Notes under the pieces: generated by a model | What the model saw: only the letters and a program-made list of their open reading frames with translations | Told to the model about the DNA's origin: nothing | The model's database searches: none | Source: Bacteroidales bacterium | GTDB lineage: Bacteria > Bacteroidota > Bacteroidia > Bacteroidales > UBA12077 | Length of the DNA stretch: 64,000 nucleotides | NCBI GenBank assembly: GCA_028282785.1 | Contig: JANQHE010000055.1 | Span: forward strand, 1 to 64,000 | Reading direction: 5' to 3' | Position numbers and translations under genes: made by a program | Shown here: positions 9,301 through 18,257 of the stretch, piece by piece | Layout: each line of letters begins with the position of its first letter | Position numbering within the stretch: the first letter of the stretch is position 1

Positions 9301-9706
9301 TATCAATAATATTTCGGAAAGAATTCGACTATACCGAGAACTTGATAATATTGAGTCGGAAGAAAAACTTATTAAATTTGAAAATCAACTTAGTGACCGT
9401 TTTGGTAAAATCCCGCCTCAAACTATAGAACTAATGAATGTTGTTCGTTTAAGGTGGATGGCTATTGACTTAGGATTTGAGAAGATCATTTTAAAAAACA
9501 AGAAACTTGTAGCTCATTTTATAAATAATCAAGAATCTGCTTACTATCAATCTCTGATATTTTCAGGTATATTAAATTTTGTTCAGCAAAACCCAAAAGG
9601 AATTAGAATGAAAGAAAATAAAGATAAACTTACATTGAGTTTTGATAATATAGAAACCATTCAAAATGCATTGGACAAATTTCAAAAAATCTTTCATATG
9701 GGGTAA
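6383..9706 (+). CDS. mfd: Transcription-repair coupling factor
   Basis: This 1107-aa SF2 translocase would remove RNA polymerase stalled at DNA lesions and recruit UvrA. In order: a UvrB-like N-terminal region; the RNA-polymerase-interacting domain with LHPGDYIVHVDHGIGKF (about residues 416-432); Walker A CGDVGFGKTE (about 570); the DEEQ box in IIDEEQKFGV; TATPIPRTLQ; GRVGR in motif VI; and a C-terminal TRCF domain. The start is taken as TTG at 6383, because no in-frame ATG lies nearby and this gives the family N-terminus. It lies only 14 nt after the T-run of the fbp terminator, so its promoter must overlap that terminator or transcription reads through. Confidence 0.95.
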   Translation: MELKVLNKVLDQHPKVQECTDLISKKNRLLLKNLIGSSKSLFISNILNKSDEGHLIILPDKESAAYFHNDISAAIVNETLFFPTSYKRSIIYGQEDSANLLLRAETLQSLVNKKNQVIISYPEAIIEKVINKENLINSTLKLNVGERVSLDFIQEVLQEYHFQYVDFVYEPGQYSIRGSIIDIFSFASDDPFRIDFFGDEVDSIRSFDIENQLSKKNFDKIAIVPKIVNPDSDNTDFKQTESFFHFLGENSVIWTENLQYILDKISDIETKLTEQDNADQIILKKDFLQNLEQFKLIEFGQKCFFENTEITFNTSHQPSFNKNFEMLGNNILENYHKDYTTYILSDNEKQIERLNEVFNDINPEIRFEPVLNTLHEGFIDHDLKVCIYTDHQIFGRYHKFKIKNSLQKKEQITMRELTGLHPGDYIVHVDHGIGKFGGLEKIDISGKTQEAIKLVYKDQDTVYISIHSLHKISKYKGKDSEPPKIYKLGSGAWQKLKQTTKSKVKDIAKELIQLYAKRKEQKGFGFSPDTYLQKELESSFMYEDTPDQLSSTNSVKSDMESDTPMDRLICGDVGFGKTEIAIRAAFKAVADSKQVAVLVPTTILALQHFQTFKSRLANFPCNIEYISRLRTRKQQTEIIKNLANGKTDIIIGTHKLVGKEIQFKDLGLLIIDEEQKFGVSVKEKLKKLKVNVDTLTLTATPIPRTLQFSMMGARDLSIINTPPPNRYPIITELHNFNEDIIKEAIDYEFQRNGQVFFIHNRVQNIAEIEVLINKLCPDVRTAFAHGQMEGQKLEKIMLDFINYEYDVLIATTIIESGLDIPNANTIIINNAQNFGLSDLHQLRGRVGRSNKKAFCYLLAPPLTSVTPDARRRLKAIEEFSELGSGFNIAMQDLDIRGAGNLLGAEQSGFITDIGFETYHRILNEAILELKESSFQELYEQEQKQEVEKQIKQKKFINDCQIDTDLEILFPDNYINNISERIRLYRELDNIESEEKLIKFENQLSDRFGKIPPQTIELMNVVRLRWMAIDLGFEKIILKNKKLVAHFINNQESAYYQSLIFSGILNFVQQNPKGIRMKENKDKLTLSFDNIETIQNALDKFQKIFHMG

Positions 9707-9744
9707 TTAAATATTTAATAATCCTAATTATTGGAATAATTTAA

Positions 9745-9752
9745 TAAATTTG
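9745..9752 (+). promoter_or_regulatory. Candidate -7 box of the coaX operon
   Basis: TAAATTTG matches TAnnTTTG exactly and lies 29 nt before the coaX start codon, in the 75-nt gap after mfd. The -33 element is not clear. Confidence 0.4.
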
Positions 9753-9781
9753 TCCTCTGACTCTAACTACCTAATTATTAA

Positions 9782-10513
9782 ATGAATCTTACGATTGATA
9801 TAGGAAATACAAGAAGCAAATTTGCTTTATTCAAAAATAATGACATCATAGATAGTTTTATTTATAAAAACTTGTCGATAGATACAATACAATCTATCAT
9901 CAATCTATATCCGGAAATTAAAAATACGATACTATCATCTGTTCGTGTTCCAGATGTTAACACTATTGATTATTTAAAAAAATCGTTTTCCTATTTCATT
10001 GAGTTAGACACAAATACAAGTCTTCCAATTGAAAATAAATATAAAACAAAAAATACATTAGGTAAAGATAGAATTGCAGCAATTGTTGGTGCAAACAATA
10101 TTTATCCAAATACCAACGTTTTGGTGATTGATATGGGCACTGCGATTACGTATGAATTAATAAATTCAAAGAATCAATATTTAGGGGGTACTATTTCACC
10201 GGGTTTAGAAATACGTTTCAAGTCACTAAATCATTATACAGATAAGTTACCTCTTCTAAATAAAAGTGATGATTTCAATTTAATTGCAGATTCCACAGAA
10301 TCGGCTATTATTTCAGGTGTACAGAATGGTATAATATATGAAATTAATGGTTATGTAGAATCATTAAAAAAACAATATGAAGACCTGAAAATATTTTTAA
10401 CCGGTGGAGATGCTATTTTTTTTGATAAAAAGCTAAAAAATACCATCTTTGTAAATTTAAATTTAAACCACATAGGATTAAACACAATTTTAGACTATAA
10501 CAGAGAGAAATGA
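9782..10513 (+). CDS. coaX: Type III pantothenate kinase
   Basis: This 243-aa ASKHA-fold kinase would phosphorylate pantothenate, the first committed step of coenzyme A synthesis. The phosphate-binding segment DIGNTRSKFALF (residues 5-16), the GKDRIAA motif near 95 and DMGTAITYE near 117 are the CoaX signatures, and the length is typical. It heads an envelope-related gene string, an arrangement I recall from other Bacteroidota. Its stop overlaps the start of the next gene in an ATGA arrangement. Confidence 0.93.
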   Translation: MNLTIDIGNTRSKFALFKNNDIIDSFIYKNLSIDTIQSIINLYPEIKNTILSSVRVPDVNTIDYLKKSFSYFIELDTNTSLPIENKYKTKNTLGKDRIAAIVGANNIYPNTNVLVIDMGTAITYELINSKNQYLGGTISPGLEIRFKSLNHYTDKLPLLNKSDDFNLIADSTESAIISGVQNGIIYEINGYVESLKKQYEDLKIFLTGGDAIFFDKKLKNTIFVNLNLNHIGLNTILDYNREK

Positions 10514-11811
10514 TTGGGCGATATTTATTAATAATAGCATTTATAGCAACAAATTCAACATATTTAGTTGGTCAGAGTGTAACTAACTCTCCTTATACAA
10601 TTTTTGGGATAGGAGAAATTGATAGAAATGGATTCAATAATAGTAAAGCTATGGGAGGTCTTTCTACAGGATTAAGAAAGAGTAATCAAATAAACTATAT
10701 GAATCCGGCATCAATCAGTGCACAAGATACGATGTCCTTTATTTTGGATGTTGGGATTCGTGGTGTACTTAAAAATATGAAATCCACTGAAACAAGTACC
10801 AATTTTAATGATTTTGCATTTGATCATATAGCAATTTCATTTCCAATAAAAAAGTGGTGGTATGCAGCATTTGGAGTAACTCCTTATTCGAAAATCGGAT
10901 ATAACATTCAAGAAGTTGGGAAATATTCACCAAATGATACTATTCAAATGCATTATGATTATTATGGTAATGGAGGAATAAACCAATTATTCATTAGTAA
11001 TTCCTTTAAACCGATTAATAATTTATCTGTTGGATTCAATATTAATTATTTGTTTGGTACATTGGAACAGTATAATATGGTATTTAATGATTTAAGTCAA
11101 TATTCTACTGTAATTGTTGACGAAATATCAGTTAAGAAATTAACTTACGATATTGGGGTTCAATATTATAACACGTTTTACGAAAATTATTTTTTTAATA
11201 TAGGAGCTACCTATTCTAACAATTCTTCATTAAAATCAGAAAAAAAGAACGCTGTTTTAAATACAACTTATAACTGGTATAACTTAAGTATAGTTGATTA
11301 TTTAGAGACTTCTTTCAGAAGAGTAGATACAATCAAATCATCAACAGATGAAAATTTTAATGTTGAAATTCCAGCTAGATTTAGTATAGGGTTAACTGCA
11401 GGAATTGAAAATAAGCTTATAATTGGATTCGATTATTCATACCAAGACTGGTCGGAAGTTGATGCTATTAATGAAAATGATGTTTATGAGACTGATCAGT
11501 ACTTTAATATTGGAATTGAATATATACCTAATAAATTTTCATTACGCAACTATTACAAAAGAATAAATTACAGGGCTGGTGCCTTCTTGAATAATAGTTA
11601 CTTAAACCTAAACGGAGAACAAATTAATAATTATGGCATAACATTTGGATTAGGTTTTCCGTTGGCTAATCAAAGGACAAGCTTAAATGTCTCATATACA
11701 TATGGAAAAAGAGGTACAACCTCAAGTGGTTTGATTGAAGAAAATTATTCGTTATTTGGTATTAATATAACATTATACGATTTTTGGTTTATTAAAAGGA
11801 AATTTCAATAA
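10510..11811 (+). CDS. Outer-membrane beta-barrel protein, FadL/porin-like, function unknown
   Basis: This 433-aa protein has an N-terminal signal peptide ending near residue 22 (VGQS). The start YTIFGIGEI, an MGG motif and a MNPAS motif near 60-64 are typical of FadL-like and related Bacteroidota outer-membrane proteins. Many alternating aromatic/polar strands follow (for example GIEYIPN and GLGFPLA), as expected of a beta-barrel. It is translationally coupled to coaX by a 4-nt overlap and lies upstream of the TPR and LptC genes. A role in outer-membrane transport or biogenesis is inferred from context only. Confidence 0.7.
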   Translation: MIGRYLLIIAFIATNSTYLVGQSVTNSPYTIFGIGEIDRNGFNNSKAMGGLSTGLRKSNQINYMNPASISAQDTMSFILDVGIRGVLKNMKSTETSTNFNDFAFDHIAISFPIKKWWYAAFGVTPYSKIGYNIQEVGKYSPNDTIQMHYDYYGNGGINQLFISNSFKPINNLSVGFNINYLFGTLEQYNMVFNDLSQYSTVIVDEISVKKLTYDIGVQYYNTFYENYFFNIGATYSNNSSLKSEKKNAVLNTTYNWYNLSIVDYLETSFRRVDTIKSSTDENFNVEIPARFSIGLTAGIENKLIIGFDYSYQDWSEVDAINENDVYETDQYFNIGIEYIPNKFSLRNYYKRINYRAGAFLNNSYLNLNGEQINNYGITFGLGFPLANQRTSLNVSYTYGKRGTTSSGLIEENYSLFGINITLYDFWFIKRKFQ

Positions 11812-11827
11812 TTAAAAATTTATAAAA

Positions 11828-13171
11828 ATGAAAACATTAGCAAAAGGGATTTTAACAACTTTAATTTTAACACTCACAATTGGTTTTGTGTTTGGACAAA
11901 AAGGAGTTGAGGATGGTTCAAGATTTGGGCATGGAGAGGACAGTATTCGTTGTATAAAGAATTTATCTTTATATAGAGAATATGCCAGACAAAAAAATTA
12001 TGACCTGGCTTTAGATGGTTGGACAATAGTTTATATCGAATGTCCAAAAGCAAGTAAATATATTTACATTGATGGTATAAAAATGATTGAAAGTGTTATC
12101 AAAAAAGAAAAAGATGAGGTTAAGAAAGAAGCACTTGTTGACAGTATGATGAATATTTACGATAAAAGAATTAAATATTTTGGAGAAAAAGGAAAAGTGC
12201 TTGGTTACAAGGGAGTTAGATTTATTAAATATAAAGAAAATACTGCAGAAAATTTTAAAACCGGATATGAATGGTTAAAACAATCTATTGAATTGGAAAA
12301 AACTAAATCAGGCCCTTCCGAGCTTGTTACATTTATGAGTGCTTCCAAGGCTCTTTTCAGTGCAGGTGAAATTAAAGGCGGTCAGGTTGTTTCCGATTAT
12401 GGAATGGTTTCAGAAGTTATAGATGCAATTATTGCGAAAGGCGGCAAAAAAGGAGCAAATATGGAAAAAGCAAAACCATCTATTGATCAAACATTTGAAT
12501 CTAGTGGAGCAGCAAGTTGTGAAGATTTAGTTCCATTTTATGCTAAGAAATTTGAACAAACTCCAGAAGACATTGAATTCCTAAAAAAATCAACAGCATT
12601 ATTAAGATCAACAAAATGTACTGAAGAGGAATTATTTTTTACCTTAGTTGACAAACTAAATAGTTTAGAACCAAATGCTGAATTAGCTTATGAATTAGCA
12701 AAACTTTCTAATAAAAATGAAAATTTAGAAGATGCTGCCAGATATTACAAGCAAGCAATTGAATTAGAAGTTGAGGATGTTCAAAAAGCTAAATATTATT
12801 TGGAACTTGGTGATGTAACTCGCAGGTTAGGTAATTATTCTCAGGCTAGAACTTATGCATTAAATTCTGCCGAATTAGATGGAACAAGCGGATATCCTTA
12901 TTTATTAATTGGAAACATTTATGCCGCTGCAAGTAAATCTTGTGGCGAAGAGGATTTCCAACAAAAGGCAGTTTATTGGGCAGCTGTAGATAAATTTATA
13001 AAAGCAAAAACTGTTGATTCTGAATTAACAGATGATGCTAATAAATTTATTGAAGCTTACAGGCCACATTTCCCAGATAATGAAACAATTTTTTTCCAAG
13101 GATATAAGGAAGGAGATAAATTTACAGTTGGTTGTTGGATAAATGAAGTTACGACAGTTAGAGCACGATAA
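11828..13171 (+). CDS. Secreted/periplasmic TPR-repeat protein
   Basis: This 447-aa protein has a signal peptide (hydrophobic residues about 8-22, ending FGQ) and tetratricopeptide-like helical pairs, clearest in the C-terminal half: AYELAKLSNKNENLEDAARY (from about 294), YLELGDVTRRLGNYSQARTY (about 323-342) and a final pair near 350-370. TPR arrays mediate protein-protein contacts. It is 16 nt after the outer-membrane protein gene and overlaps the lptC start by 29 nt, so it is part of the same operon. A role in envelope assembly is inferred; the exact partner is unknown. Confidence 0.75.
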   Translation: MKTLAKGILTTLILTLTIGFVFGQKGVEDGSRFGHGEDSIRCIKNLSLYREYARQKNYDLALDGWTIVYIECPKASKYIYIDGIKMIESVIKKEKDEVKKEALVDSMMNIYDKRIKYFGEKGKVLGYKGVRFIKYKENTAENFKTGYEWLKQSIELEKTKSGPSELVTFMSASKALFSAGEIKGGQVVSDYGMVSEVIDAIIAKGGKKGANMEKAKPSIDQTFESSGAASCEDLVPFYAKKFEQTPEDIEFLKKSTALLRSTKCTEEELFFTLVDKLNSLEPNAELAYELAKLSNKNENLEDAARYYKQAIELEVEDVQKAKYYLELGDVTRRLGNYSQARTYALNSAELDGTSGYPYLLIGNIYAAASKSCGEEDFQQKAVYWAAVDKFIKAKTVDSELTDDANKFIEAYRPHFPDNETIFFQGYKEGDKFTVGCWINEVTTVRAR

Positions 13172-13739
13172 TATTAAAAGAAAGTATTCTTTTCAAAAGA
13201 TAATAATTCCTGTTTTATCAGGAATTATTATCTTTTTTTCTTCTTGCGAAAGAAGTAACATTGAAAAAATAAATGAGATTACCGGTGAGTTAAATGCTCC
13301 TACGGTTGCTGTAACAAATACCGAAATTATTGTTACGAAAAATGCCTTAATTGAAGTAAAAGTAATTTCAAAGCAAATTAACCGATATATTAATATTGAT
13401 GAACCTTACACAGAATTCCCCAAAGGACTATACGTTGAATTTTATGATTCTACTCAGAAAGTTACCTCGTTTATAAAAGCAAATTATTGTATCTATGACG
13501 AAACTGAGCAGCTATGGACTGCTGAAAATGATGTAGTTTCAGTAAGTGAACAAGGCGATACATTAAACACCGAATATCTTGTTTGGGATCAAAAAAGTGC
13601 GAAAATATATTCCGACAGATACGTTCGAATAACAAATCAGGATGGGATAATTCATGGCAAAGGATTTGAAGCTAACCAGGATTTATCCAATTGGAAGATA
13701 AAGAAAACCTCCGGAACATTAAGTGTAGAAAATGAATAA
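13143..13739 (+). CDS. lptC: LPS export periplasmic protein LptC
   Basis: This 198-aa protein has a membrane anchor with a lipobox (FFSSC, lipidated C35), followed by the LptC/OstA-like beta fold: EFPKGLYVEFYDS (about 94-106), a segment with AENDVVSVSEQGD (about 127-139) and a terminal half with LSNWKIKKTSGTL. LptC bridges the inner-membrane LptBFG transporter and periplasmic LptA in lipopolysaccharide export. Its start overlaps the TPR gene and its stop overlaps the next small gene, a tightly coupled operon. The Bacteroidota form carries a lipobox rather than a plain transmembrane anchor. Confidence 0.82.
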   Translation: MKLRQLEHDNIKRKYSFQKIIIPVLSGIIIFFSSCERSNIEKINEITGELNAPTVAVTNTEIIVTKNALIEVKVISKQINRYINIDEPYTEFPKGLYVEFYDSTQKVTSFIKANYCIYDETEQLWTAENDVVSVSEQGDTLNTEYLVWDQKSAKIYSDRYVRITNQDGIIHGKGFEANQDLSNWKIKKTSGTLSVENE

Positions 13740-13932
13740 CAAAATAGCGAAAATATTTGAAATCCTTTGGTTGATAGTAGCATTAATGTGTTTTTCTGCT
13801 GCAATCCACCAAACTATATATGAAGGAATTTCGAAAAGTTATGTCTTTTTTATATTTTCGTTCATAGCATTTATAATGTATTTTTTAAGAAAACAAATTA
13901 GAAAATCAAAAAAAGATAATTCAAATGGATGA
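13732..13932 (+). CDS. Small two-helix membrane protein
   Basis: This 66-aa protein has two predicted membrane helices (about residues 8-25 and 36-53) and a lysine-rich tail. It overlaps lptC by 8 nt and the next gene by 8 nt, which is strong support that it is a real coupled gene. I do not recognise a named family. Similar small proteins occur between lptC and the CNNM gene in other Bacteroidota, from memory. Confidence 0.65.
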   Translation: MNNKIAKIFEILWLIVALMCFSAAIHQTIYEGISKSYVFFIFSFIAFIMYFLRKQIRKSKKDNSNG

Positions 13933-15184
13933 TCCCTATATATATGGATTACTATTTTTTCTACTCTTTTTATTCTTAATCCTTAAATCAGCATTCAGTT
14001 CTATTAACCCTCTGCAACTCGAACTTGATAAATCGAAAGTTAATTATCATAAACGTATTTTAAATTTTATCAGTGAAAAAACAACTGAATTTTCTATAGC
14101 AATTCATATTTGTTTCTTTTTGTGCCTCATTTCTATAGTTCTAATATTAAGAAACGATATATTCTCGCTTTTACAACCTATTCATTTATCACTTTCCAAT
14201 TTATTTTTTGCTATCATCATTGGTATTTTAATATTTCCCGGATTATTCATTTTACCAAAAACGCTTGGAGAATATTTTTCAAGTGAAATTGTGAATTTTT
14301 CATCTATTCCAATAATTATAATCTATATTTTGTTATATCCGTTTACCAAGCTTATTATATTATTATCAAATATTCCCATTAAATTAATTTATAAGGACAG
14401 TATAAAAGAAAATCAAAAAATAGATTTTAATAAAGAAGATCTAAATAAACTCGTAGCGGACAGTCAAAAACATTTGGAAGGAAATGAAGAAATTGATGCA
14501 GAAGTAAAATTATTTAAAAATGCGCTTGAGTTTTCTGATGTAAAAATTAGAGAATGCATGATTCCAAGAAATGAAATTACTGCTGTAGAGGTAAATGATA
14601 TTAACAATGAAATAAAATCGAAATTTATCGAAACAGGTTATTCTAAAATATTGATTTACCAGGAAAGTATTGAAAATATAATTGGATTTATTAAAAGTAA
14701 AAGCCTATTTAAATCTAAATCAGCTAATCAAAGTAGCGTACGAAATATTAATTACTTTCCGGAATCAATGCCAGCAAATAAACTGCTTAGATACTTTATA
14801 AGGTCCGGACAAAATATTGCTGTTGTTGTTGATGAATTTGGTGGTACCTCCGGAATTATAACTACCGAGGATATTTTGGAAGAAATATTTGGAGAAATTC
14901 AAGATGAACATGATACTGACGACTTATTTGAGAAAAAACTGAATAAAACCGATTTTGTTTTCTCAGGTAGATTAGAAATAGATTATATTAATGAAAAATA
15001 TCACTTAAATATTCCTGTAGGTGAAGAATATGAAACTATTGCCGGATTTATTCTTTACCATACCGAAAGTTTACCAAAAGCTAATGAAGAAATTAAAATT
15101 GACTCTTTTAAATTCAAAGTTTTAAAAGTAAGTGATACGCGCTTAGAGCTACTAAAAATAGAGTGTACAGACGATCAAGAGTAA
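13925..15184 (+). CDS. CNNM/CorC-family membrane protein with CBS domains
   Basis: This 419-aa protein resembles the HlyC/CorC 'hemolysin' family. It has an N-terminal DUF21-type domain with hydrophobic helices (to about residue 155), then a pair of CBS motifs (IRECMIPRNEITAVEV and IAVVVDEFGGTSGIITTEDI, about 213-228 and 297-316). The C-terminal CorC/HlyC transporter-associated domain ends near 416. Family members are linked to Mg2+ or other divalent-cation efflux; the 'hemolysin' name is historical. The start overlaps the small membrane protein gene. Its ion specificity cannot be read from sequence. Confidence 0.85.
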   Translation: MDDPYIYGLLFFLLFLFLILKSAFSSINPLQLELDKSKVNYHKRILNFISEKTTEFSIAIHICFFLCLISIVLILRNDIFSLLQPIHLSLSNLFFAIIIGILIFPGLFILPKTLGEYFSSEIVNFSSIPIIIIYILLYPFTKLIILLSNIPIKLIYKDSIKENQKIDFNKEDLNKLVADSQKHLEGNEEIDAEVKLFKNALEFSDVKIRECMIPRNEITAVEVNDINNEIKSKFIETGYSKILIYQESIENIIGFIKSKSLFKSKSANQSSVRNINYFPESMPANKLLRYFIRSGQNIAVVVDEFGGTSGIITTEDILEEIFGEIQDEHDTDDLFEKKLNKTDFVFSGRLEIDYINEKYHLNIPVGEEYETIAGFILYHTESLPKANEEIKIDSFKFKVLKVSDTRLELLKIECTDDQE

Positions 15185-15218
15185 ATTTCCTTAATAAGCT
15201 AAATTATACCCTAAAAAG

Positions 15219-15250
15219 TTCGAAAACAAAATATTAAAATACTAAATTTG
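15219..15250 (+). promoter_or_regulatory. Promoter of the PpiD-like gene
   Basis: TTCG (15219-15222), a 20-nt spacer and a perfect TAAATTTG (15243-15250) give a good Bacteroidota promoter, about 90 nt upstream of the start codon. Confidence 0.5.
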
Positions 15251-15339
15251 CGAGTTAATATTTGCTGCTTATTGCAGTTAAAATAATTAAAATTAGTATA
15301 TTCGAACCTTTAAAAAAATTTTGATAAAATCAATATTCA

Positions 15340-17457
15340 ATGGCAACATTAGAGAAAATTAGAAATCGCGCAGGAGTTTTAGTTGCAGTGGTTATAGGAT
15401 TGGCACTGCTTGCATTTATTTTAGGAGATTTTTTGAATTCAGGAGGAGCATTATTTTCAAACACTCAGTTTGAAATAGCTGAAATTGCTGGAAAATCTAT
15501 TCCTTATCAAAAGTATCAAAAAGAATTAAACGATATTATTGAAATTAATAAGTTTAGTAGCGGACAATCGACACTTGATGAGAATACTGTTCAGAGAATC
15601 CAAATGCAAACATGGAACCAATTGGTAAGAGAATATGTATTAGAAGATGAATATGATGAAATTGGATTAGATGTTAGTAGCCAGGAACTATGGGATATGG
15701 TTCAAGGAGAAAATATCCACCCTATTATTCAGAATTTATTTACAAATCCCGAAACAGGACAATTAAATACAATGGCAGTAATCCGTTTCTTAAAAACATA
15801 CGAACAAGATCCAACCGGACAACAAAAAGCTTATTGGCTATTTGTTGAAGATCAAATGATAAGAGACAGATTATTTACAAAATACTCAAACTTAATAAGT
15901 AAAGGACTATATTCTACTAAGGCAGAGGCTCTAGACGAACTAAATAATATTAACAAAAAAGTTGATTTTGAGTTTGTGGTTCAAAACATTAATACTATTC
16001 CGGATAGCTTAATTGAAGTTAAAAACAGTAACCTAAAGGCATATTATGACGCTCATAAAAATGAATTTAAACAAGATGCTACAAGAGATATTGAGTATAT
16101 TACATTTGATGTAGTTGCGTCTGAAACAGATAAAGTTGCTACACAAGATTGGATTAACGATATAAAAGAGGATTTTGCTGCTACTGATAATGATAGAGAA
16201 TTTGTAACTCTTAACAGCGATTTTGAATATGACAATTTCTATTTAAAAAAAGACGAATTACCTGGAATCCTGGAAGATGAAATGTGGAATGCGGAGGAGG
16301 GTTATATGTATGGTCCGTATTTTGAGAACGAGGCTTATATGCTTGCAAAACTTTCAGAAATAGCATATGTGCCAGATTCTGTAAAAGCAAGACATATACT
16401 ATTACAACCAACTCAGAACCAAACCTCTGAAATAATCTTTGCATTAGCAGATAGTATTAAAGAGCAACTTGAGAATGGTGCAAATTTTGCATTGCTTTCA
16501 GATCAGTATTCTTCTGATAAAGCTGCAAATGAAAAAGGTGGAGATTTAGGTTGGTTTAGGGCTAATCAAATGGTTACTCCTTTTAGCGATACATGCTTTA
16601 ATGCTAAAGTTGGAGAATATAAATTAGTTGCAACACAATTTGGATTACATATCGTTCAAGTAACTAACAGAGCCAGAAACGAAAGAAAAGTAAAACTAGC
16701 TGTTTTAGGCCGCAGACTGGAACCAAGCTCAGAAACTTATCAACAAACATATGCTCTTGCAAGTAAGTTTGCGGGTAATAATCATACTTATGAAGAATTT
16801 TTACAAGCAATTGAAAAAGAAGGATTTGCTAAGAAAATTGCATCAAATGTAAAAGAAGCTGATCAACAGCTGGCTGGTTTGGAAAATCCAAGAGAATTTA
16901 TTCGTTCAATTTACAATACGGAAAAACAAGGTATCATTAGATCACAAAATAATCCAATTTTTGAATTAGATGATCGATTTGTAATCGGTTTTGTAACTGA
17001 AATAAGAGAAGAAGGTGTTGCTCCGCTTGAACAGGTAAAAGCTCAAATAACAGTTCAAGTTAAAAAAGAAAAGAAAGCAGAGTATTTGGCAAAAAAATTC
17101 AATGCTGTTATGGCAACAAACAATAATTTGGAAACTTTGGCTAGTGAATTTAATACTCAAGTTTTTGAAGCAACGGATATTACTTTCAGATCATATTCTA
17201 TTCCAAACGCAGGTATTGAACCTAAATTAATTGCAGTTGCTACTTCCGTTAGTCCGGATCAAGTTTTTGGACCGGTTAAAGGAGAAAATAATGTGTTTGC
17301 AATTAAAGTGGTTTCGGTAACAGAAGAAGAAAATACAAACCTTGACATGCAACAGATGCAAACAATGACTCAATTCAGAAACAGAGCAAACTATGAAGCA
17401 TTTGAAGCATTAAAAGAAACTGCTAACATTGTTGACAAAAGAGCTAAATTCTATTAG
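15340..17457 (+). CDS. PpiD-like peptidyl-prolyl isomerase / periplasmic foldase
   Basis: This 705-aa protein has one N-terminal membrane anchor (about residues 12-30), a SurA/PpiD-like N-terminal helical domain, a parvulin rotamase domain beginning KARHILLQP (about 348) with GGDLGWF and a C-terminal FGLHIVQV (to about 440), and a second long helical region. It would fold outer-membrane and secreted proteins on the periplasmic side of the inner membrane. The gene has its own promoter and terminator, so it is a separate unit from the upstream lptC string, although the theme is shared. Confidence 0.88.
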   Translation: MATLEKIRNRAGVLVAVVIGLALLAFILGDFLNSGGALFSNTQFEIAEIAGKSIPYQKYQKELNDIIEINKFSSGQSTLDENTVQRIQMQTWNQLVREYVLEDEYDEIGLDVSSQELWDMVQGENIHPIIQNLFTNPETGQLNTMAVIRFLKTYEQDPTGQQKAYWLFVEDQMIRDRLFTKYSNLISKGLYSTKAEALDELNNINKKVDFEFVVQNINTIPDSLIEVKNSNLKAYYDAHKNEFKQDATRDIEYITFDVVASETDKVATQDWINDIKEDFAATDNDREFVTLNSDFEYDNFYLKKDELPGILEDEMWNAEEGYMYGPYFENEAYMLAKLSEIAYVPDSVKARHILLQPTQNQTSEIIFALADSIKEQLENGANFALLSDQYSSDKAANEKGGDLGWFRANQMVTPFSDTCFNAKVGEYKLVATQFGLHIVQVTNRARNERKVKLAVLGRRLEPSSETYQQTYALASKFAGNNHTYEEFLQAIEKEGFAKKIASNVKEADQQLAGLENPREFIRSIYNTEKQGIIRSQNNPIFELDDRFVIGFVTEIREEGVAPLEQVKAQITVQVKKEKKAEYLAKKFNAVMATNNNLETLASEFNTQVFEATDITFRSYSIPNAGIEPKLIAVATSVSPDQVFGPVKGENNVFAIKVVSVTEEENTNLDMQQMQTMTQFRNRANYEAFEALKETANIVDKRAKFY

Positions 17458-17477
17458 AAAATAAATATTTAGAATCT

Positions 17478-17507
17478 TAAACGGAGTGAAAATTTCACTC
17501 CGTTTTT
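17478..17507 (+). terminator. Terminator of the PpiD-like gene
   Basis: The stem AACGGAGTGAAA / TTTCACTCCGTT with a tight loop, followed by a T run, lies about 20 nt after the stop codon. Confidence 0.85.
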
Positions 17508-17641
17508 ATTTCAAGTCCAATGTCCTACTGTATCTATTTGATTGTCCCTTAGGTATTCTAATTACTACTAATGATTGGCTTCAGTGGATTTTTAGCCTTT
17601 AAATGAAGCATCAAAAAATTAACATTATTAAAGCTTTTATA

Positions 17642-17682
17642 TTGATAAACCTGTTTACCGGCCTCAGGTTAAAGTTTATCAA
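17642..17682. repeat. Imperfect inverted repeat
   Basis: TTGATAAAC (17642-17650) is mirrored by GTTTATCAA (17674-17682), with an inner pair AACCTG / CAGGTT. The 6-bp inner stem encloses an 11-nt loop. It could be an RNA hairpin, or a repeat element. It is not a clean rho-independent terminator. Confidence 0.4.
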
Positions 17683-17719
17683 TAGAACCTTTTTCCTTTA
17701 TAAAGAAATGTTATAAGAT

Positions 17720-17746
17720 AAAAAAAACTCACATTAAATGTGAGCC
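17720..17746 (-). terminator. Terminator of the dcw/yqeY operon
   Basis: On the minus strand the stem CTCACATT / AATGTGAG is followed by a run of seven or more T. It is 27 nt or more past the stop of the last minus-strand gene and would end the long cell-division transcript. Confidence 0.75.
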
Positions 17747-17772
17747 TTTACAGAAAACTAACCCTTAAACAT

Positions 17773-18249
17773 TTAGTCAACATATATGTAAATTCCTTCT
17801 TCATTTTTGCCATCTGCAATATTTCCGTAGAAATTTTCTGTCATCTTAACCTCATATGTTTCTGCATCGAGATACTCTGCCGTAATCTTTACTGAGTTAT
17901 CATCATAAAACCTGATCTTAACATAGTTATATACATATCCATCACCTTTTGGATATTGAATTAGTTTTGATGTTGAAGAAACTAAAAAAGCCTTTTCATT
18001 GTAAATAACCATTGGAGCAAAATATTCCCAAACATCTAATGTCATTCCTCCAATTGCATCAGGTACATCTTCAACTATTTCATTATCACTGATTAATTCG
18101 CATTTAGCATAATGTAATACGACACTTACTTCTTTTCCATTTTTAAGGTAATTCATTAATTCTTCGAAACTCTTTATTTGAGTATTTTCTCCTGCCCAGG
18201 CGTATATTGCTACGGAGATTAACAGAATTGAAATTATCGTTTTTTTCAT
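17773..18249 (-). CDS. Secreted protein, possibly VirK-like
   Basis: This 158-aa protein has a signal peptide ending near residue 19 (YAWAGE). The following segment SFEELMNYLKNGKEVSVVLH (about 25-44), followed by a cysteine (C50), resembles the start of VirK-family (PF06903) proteins, which are small secreted proteins of unclear function. The match is by eye and limited to that segment. It is 8 nt behind the yqeY gene and is the last gene before a terminator, so it is probably transcribed with the tail of the division cluster. Confidence 0.55.
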   Translation of the reverse strand: MKKTIISILLISVAIYAWAGENTQIKSFEELMNYLKNGKEVSVVLHYAKCELISDNEIVEDVPDAIGGMTLDVWEYFAPMVIYNEKAFLVSSTSKLIQYPKGDGYVYNYVKIRFYDDNSVKITAEYLDAETYEVKMTENFYGNIADGKNEEGIYIYVD

Positions 18250-18257
18250 ATAATATT

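Larger units (their letters stand above)
17458..17772. other. Intergenic region with two terminators and an inverted repeat
   Basis: This 315-nt gap between convergent genes holds the terminator of the PpiD-like gene, a long imperfect inverted repeat at 17642-17682 and the terminator of the minus-strand operon at 17720-17746. I see no coding frame worth calling and no tRNA-like fold. Confidence 0.7.
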
